DNA of 64,000 nucleotides from Microbacterium sp. BLY (GTDB lineage: Bacteria > Actinomycetota > Actinomycetes > Actinomycetales > Microbacteriaceae): positions 1,984,001-2,048,000 of the forward strand of contig NZ_JAGKSR010000001.1 of assembly GCF_017939615.1 (NCBI RefSeq), written 5' to 3'. Under the pieces are notes generated by a model that was given only the letters and a program-made list of their open reading frames with translations, ran no database searches and was not told the DNA's origin. Positions 61,454 through 64,000 of the stretch are shown piece by piece; position 1 is the stretch's first letter; each line of letters opens with the position of its first letter. Made by a program: the position numbers and the translations under genes.

Positions 61454-62638
61454 TCATGTCTCGCCGGGTGGGGTCTGCAGGGTCCCCTCGACCGCGGTCT
61501 CGAGGTCGTCGAGACGCCGGGCGAAGGCGACGAGGGCGGCATCGTCCGCGGGCGGCGGTCCGGATAGCAGGCTCTGCAGCGAGCCGCGGGGCACCCGGAG
61601 CCGGTCGGCCGCGGCGTCGGCGACCTCGTCGGTCCCCGCGTTCACCGCGAGCCCGAGCCGGCGGGCCAGGCGGCGTCTGGTGCCGTCGCGCAGCGCCTCC
61701 GCCGCATGGGGGGCGTCGGCGGCCTTGGCGGTGAGTCGCGCGCGTCCGTGCATGGTCTCCGAGGCGCGGACGGTGACCGGGAGCGTCTCCGCGACGAGGG
61801 GACCGAAACGCCGGCCGCGGGCGGCGGCGATCGCGATCCCCGCCGCGAGGAGGAGGAGGATGGCAGGGGTGACCCATTCCGGTGTGAGGCTCCCCAGGGT
61901 GTCCGGGGTCGTGCCCGGGATGTCGGTGTCCTCCCACGACGGGACGTACCAGACGACCCGTTCCGTCTGGCCCAGCAGGGCGAGCGCGAGCGCGGCGTTG
62001 CCGTCGTCGGCGAGGGTGGCGTTGCTGAAGAGCCTGACGCCCTCGACGACGGAGCGGTGCCCGTCGCGGTCGTCCACGAGCACGGCGGCGGCGTCGCCGT
62101 CGCCGAAGCAGCCGGTGACCCCCGGGGCCGGCGAGAAGAGACGGTCGGGACGGATCCGGCCCACCTCTGCGAAGGCGGGAACGGCGCAGTCCGCGGATGC
62201 GGACGCCACGGAGCCCGATGCGTTCTCCCCGACCCCGAGCTCGCTGAGCAGATGAGTGCTCGTCGAGAGGAAGACGATCCGATCGGCAGGGGCGAGGAGA
62301 GCCGCCAGTGCGTCGTCGGACAGTGCGACGGGATTGGTCAGCGCGAGGGTGCTGTCCTCGTCCACGGCGGCCGCGGCCTCCGCCCGGGAGCGGACCACGT
62401 CGACCTCGATCCCCTGGTCGCGGAGGATCTCCGCGAGCGCGAGCGCGCCGGTGTCCGCCCGGCTCTCCGGATCGAGTGTGCCGCGGGCACCGGGGGCACT
62501 CGCCACCAGCTGGGAGGCCGCGAGGGCGACGGCGAGCACGAGCACGGCGATGAGGAGCCAGCCTCCGAGGGAGGCGGCGCGGCGGCGTGGGCGCTCCGCG
62601 GTGGCGACGTCGACATCGGACGCGGCGGTCGTCGTCAT
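61454..62638 (-). CDS. DUF4350 domain-containing membrane protein
   Basis: 394 residues from ATG 62638 (overlaps the DUF4129 stop by ATGA). One helix near 25-45, the DUF4350 domain outside (about 50-245, with ESRADTGALALAEILRDQGIEVDVVRS), a second helix (about 260-278) and a cytoplasmic helical tail. DUF4350 resembles a GATase-1-like (ThuA-like) fold; the catalytic residues are not visible. A stable member of MoxR clusters in actinobacteria, with no function assigned. Confidence 0.85.
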   Translation of the reverse strand: MTTTAASDVDVATAERPRRRAASLGGWLLIAVLVLAVALAASQLVASAPGARGTLDPESRADTGALALAEILRDQGIEVDVVRSRAEAAAAVDEDSTLALTNPVALSDDALAALLAPADRIVFLSTSTHLLSELGVGENASGSVASASADCAVPAFAEVGRIRPDRLFSPAPGVTGCFGDGDAAAVLVDDRDGHRSVVEGVRLFSNATLADDGNAALALALLGQTERVVWYVPSWEDTDIPGTTPDTLGSLTPEWVTPAILLLLAAGIAIAAARGRRFGPLVAETLPVTVRASETMHGRARLTAKAADAPHAAEALRDGTRRRLARRLGLAVNAGTDEVADAAADRLRVPRGSLQSLLSGPPPADDAALVAFARRLDDLETAVEGTLQTPPGET

Positions 62639-63276
62639 GCGGGCACCGCCTCGGGGCGGTGGGTGCGGAGCCGCTCGTCCGTCGCGGCGAGGTGGCGGTA
62701 GTCGTCCTCGCGCGCGGGGTGCCGCAGGTAGCGCACGTCGTCGAACGAGGCGGCGGCGCGACGCAGGGCCTCGGCCTCATCGGCGAAGACCGCGCTCGCG
62801 GATCGCGCGATCGACTGGGCGGTGGCGCCGGGGACGGGGTCGATGAGATCGCGTTCAAGGAGGCTGCGAGCGATCGCCCGGTAGCGCAGCACGACCGCGG
62901 CATCCCAGTCTCCCTGCCGGGCGCTGCGCTCGGCCTCGGCCCTGAGCTGCGCCGCGCTCCGGTCGTCCTCGGCGCCGAGGAGGTCGCCGTGCGGGCGGCG
63001 GACGGCCCGTGAGCGGCGCGGGCGCCCCCACACGATGAGCGCGGTGACGAGGGCAGCGGCGATGAGCACCGTGACGACGATCAGTGCCGTGGGACCGACG
63101 CTGGCGCCGTTGTCGGCGCTGAAGAGGTCGGTCAGGAAGCGCATCACGTCGCGGGCGAACAGATCGAACCAGGTGGGTTTCGCGTCGGCGTACTGCGGAC
63201 GGGAGAGCTCCTCCTCCGCCCAGCGGCGTGCCTCATCGCCGTCCGGGACGAAGACGTCGTCCAAGCGCCGCATCAT
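62635..63276 (-). CDS. DUF4129 domain-containing membrane protein
   Basis: 213 residues from ATG 63276, coupled by ATGA to the upstream gene. A single membrane helix (about 63-84), a basic stretch and the DUF4129 domain (about 105-190; RQGDWDAAVVLRYRAIARSLLERDLIDPVPGATAQ), which is usually the C-terminal part of transglutaminase-like proteins. Here it is on its own, as in other actinobacterial MoxR clusters. Function unknown. Confidence 0.87.
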   Translation of the reverse strand: MMRRLDDVFVPDGDEARRWAEEELSRPQYADAKPTWFDLFARDVMRFLTDLFSADNGASVGPTALIVVTVLIAAALVTALIVWGRPRRSRAVRRPHGDLLGAEDDRSAAQLRAEAERSARQGDWDAAVVLRYRAIARSLLERDLIDPVPGATAQSIARSASAVFADEAEALRRAAASFDDVRYLRHPAREDDYRHLAATDERLRTHRPEAVPA

Positions 63277-64000
63277 GGCTGTGCGTCGGAACCCGGAGCC
63301 GTCCACCCGGTGCCGGCGTCGGGTGCGGGCGGCGCGGACGGGGCGGGCGGCGGTGGCGGTGCGAAGGCGGACGGCGCGGCCGGGGGAGCAGGCGGTGAGG
63401 CGGGGAACGGCGGGGCACCGACCGTGCCGCCGGCGGCGGAAGGGGGGAAGCCGTAGCCCTGGGTCATCATGACGTGCTCGGGCACCTGACGCGGCGGCGG
63501 CGCGCTGCTGACGGCGCGCGCGGGGTCGACCGCGAACGGGTCGCCGAGCTGCTCCTCCGGCACGCCGAGGTCGCGGCGTTCCACGTGCGAGAGGAGCGTC
63601 TGGTCGAGTCCCTCGTAGCGCATCCGGCAGTCGAGGTACACGAGCACACCGCCCGTGCTCTGCACGACGATGGTGATGGCCTGGAGGATGAGGAGCAGCA
63701 CCTGCGGGGCGAGGAGCGCGAAGACGTAGGCGATGACGGCGCTCGGCTCGCTCGCGCCGGTCGGGGCGATGACCGTCCCGAGGAACGAGGAGAACATCGC
63801 GGTCGGGAAGCTGACCACCTGCATCGCGAGCCCCATGATGAGGCTGATGAGGAACGTGACGCCGAAGGCCACCCAGAAGCGCCCGCGGGTCAGGCGCCAG
63901 GACCGCACGAAAGCCTCGCGGAAGCGCGCGCGCTCCAGGACGAGGATCGAGGGCACGAGCAGCAGCTTGGTCGACAGCCACACCGTCAGCGGGATCGCGG
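63273..64000 (-). CDS. Polytopic membrane protein with Pro/Ala-rich tail (N-terminus beyond the window)
   Basis: Reverse-strand frame open to the right edge; at least 240 residues are seen. Helices in FWVAFGVTFLISLIMGLAMQVVSF, VIAYVFALLAPQVLLLILQAIT and TGGVLVYLDCRMRYEGLD are followed by a Pro/Ala-rich cytoplasmic tail of about 100 residues. The pattern resembles the glycerophosphoryl diester phosphodiesterase membrane domain/DUF7847-like family (tentative). It heads the DUF4129-DUF4350-MoxR-DUF58 cluster. The start cannot be determined here. Confidence 0.7.
   Translation of the reverse strand, partial: AIPLTVWLSTKLLLVPSILVLERARFREAFVRSWRLTRGRFWVAFGVTFLISLIMGLAMQVVSFPTAMFSSFLGTVIAPTGASEPSAVIAYVFALLAPQVLLLILQAITIVVQSTGGVLVYLDCRMRYEGLDQTLLSHVERRDLGVPEEQLGDPFAVDPARAVSSAPPPRQVPEHVMMTQGYGFPPSAAGGTVGAPPFPASPPAPPAAPSAFAPPPPPAPSAPPAPDAGTGWTAPGSDAQP

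Overview
The window is very GC-rich, densely coded DNA from a high-GC Gram-positive bacterium. A WhiB-family regulator, a DUF3499 protein, an LCP ligase, an LAxTG-type surface protein, mycobacterial-type galactofuranosyltransferases and the MoxR-DUF58-DUF4350-DUF4129 cluster all point to Actinomycetota. Protein style and gene order suggest Microbacteriaceae, most likely Microbacterium; this is an inference without any search. I see no rRNA, tRNA, CRISPR array, insertion sequence or prophage, and no gene-free stretch longer than 300 bases.

Layout. 1-2.5 kb: an aminotransferase cut by the left edge and an HtrA-like protease. 2.6-7.7 kb: three CDP-glycerol glycerophosphotransferase-family proteins and a family 2 glycosyltransferase (teichoic-acid-like polymer). 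7.7-12.4 kb: birA, a PH-domain membrane protein, purK, purE and an LCP-family glycopolymer ligase. 12.6-18.8 kb: a small sortase-substrate surface protein, a DUF4012 protein, a glycosyltransferase and a secreted FG-GAP repeat protein. 18.9-40.2 kb: a long polysaccharide locus with an ABC exporter pair, a DUF6541 membrane protein, a GT2/DUF2304 pair, three enzymes for a 3-acetamido sugar nucleotide, many glycosyltransferases (one a GT4-GT2 fusion), a single-chain ABC flippase-like transporter, an acyltransferase, a nucleotide-sugar dehydrogenase and a cell-wall-binding-repeat protein. 40.3-50.3 kb: a compact galactofuranan module (glf, a second ABC exporter pair, GlfT1-like and GlfT2-like enzymes, galE) followed by two O-antigen-ligase-family proteins. 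50.4-57.2 kb: manA, whiB2-like, a giant glycosyltransferase/membrane protein, DUF5719, a zincin-like protein and DUF3499, resembling the mycobacterial manA-whiB2 neighbourhood. 57.3-64 kb: RDD and SpoIIM-like proteins, then DUF58, MoxR, DUF4350, DUF4129 and a membrane protein cut by the right edge.

How it works together. The bulk of the window builds and exports cell-envelope glycans. GalE makes UDP-galactose, Glf converts it to UDP-galactofuranose, GlfT1/GlfT2-like enzymes polymerise it and the adjacent Wzm/Wzt-type transporter moves it out. A second transporter pair and a single-chain ABC transporter serve other glycans. LCP and ligase-family proteins probably attach the products.

A recurring regulatory pattern is a TANNNT -10 element ending 6-8 nt before a start codon that often has no Shine-Dalgarno sequence. 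At least a dozen genes look leaderless, and this helped to choose several starts.
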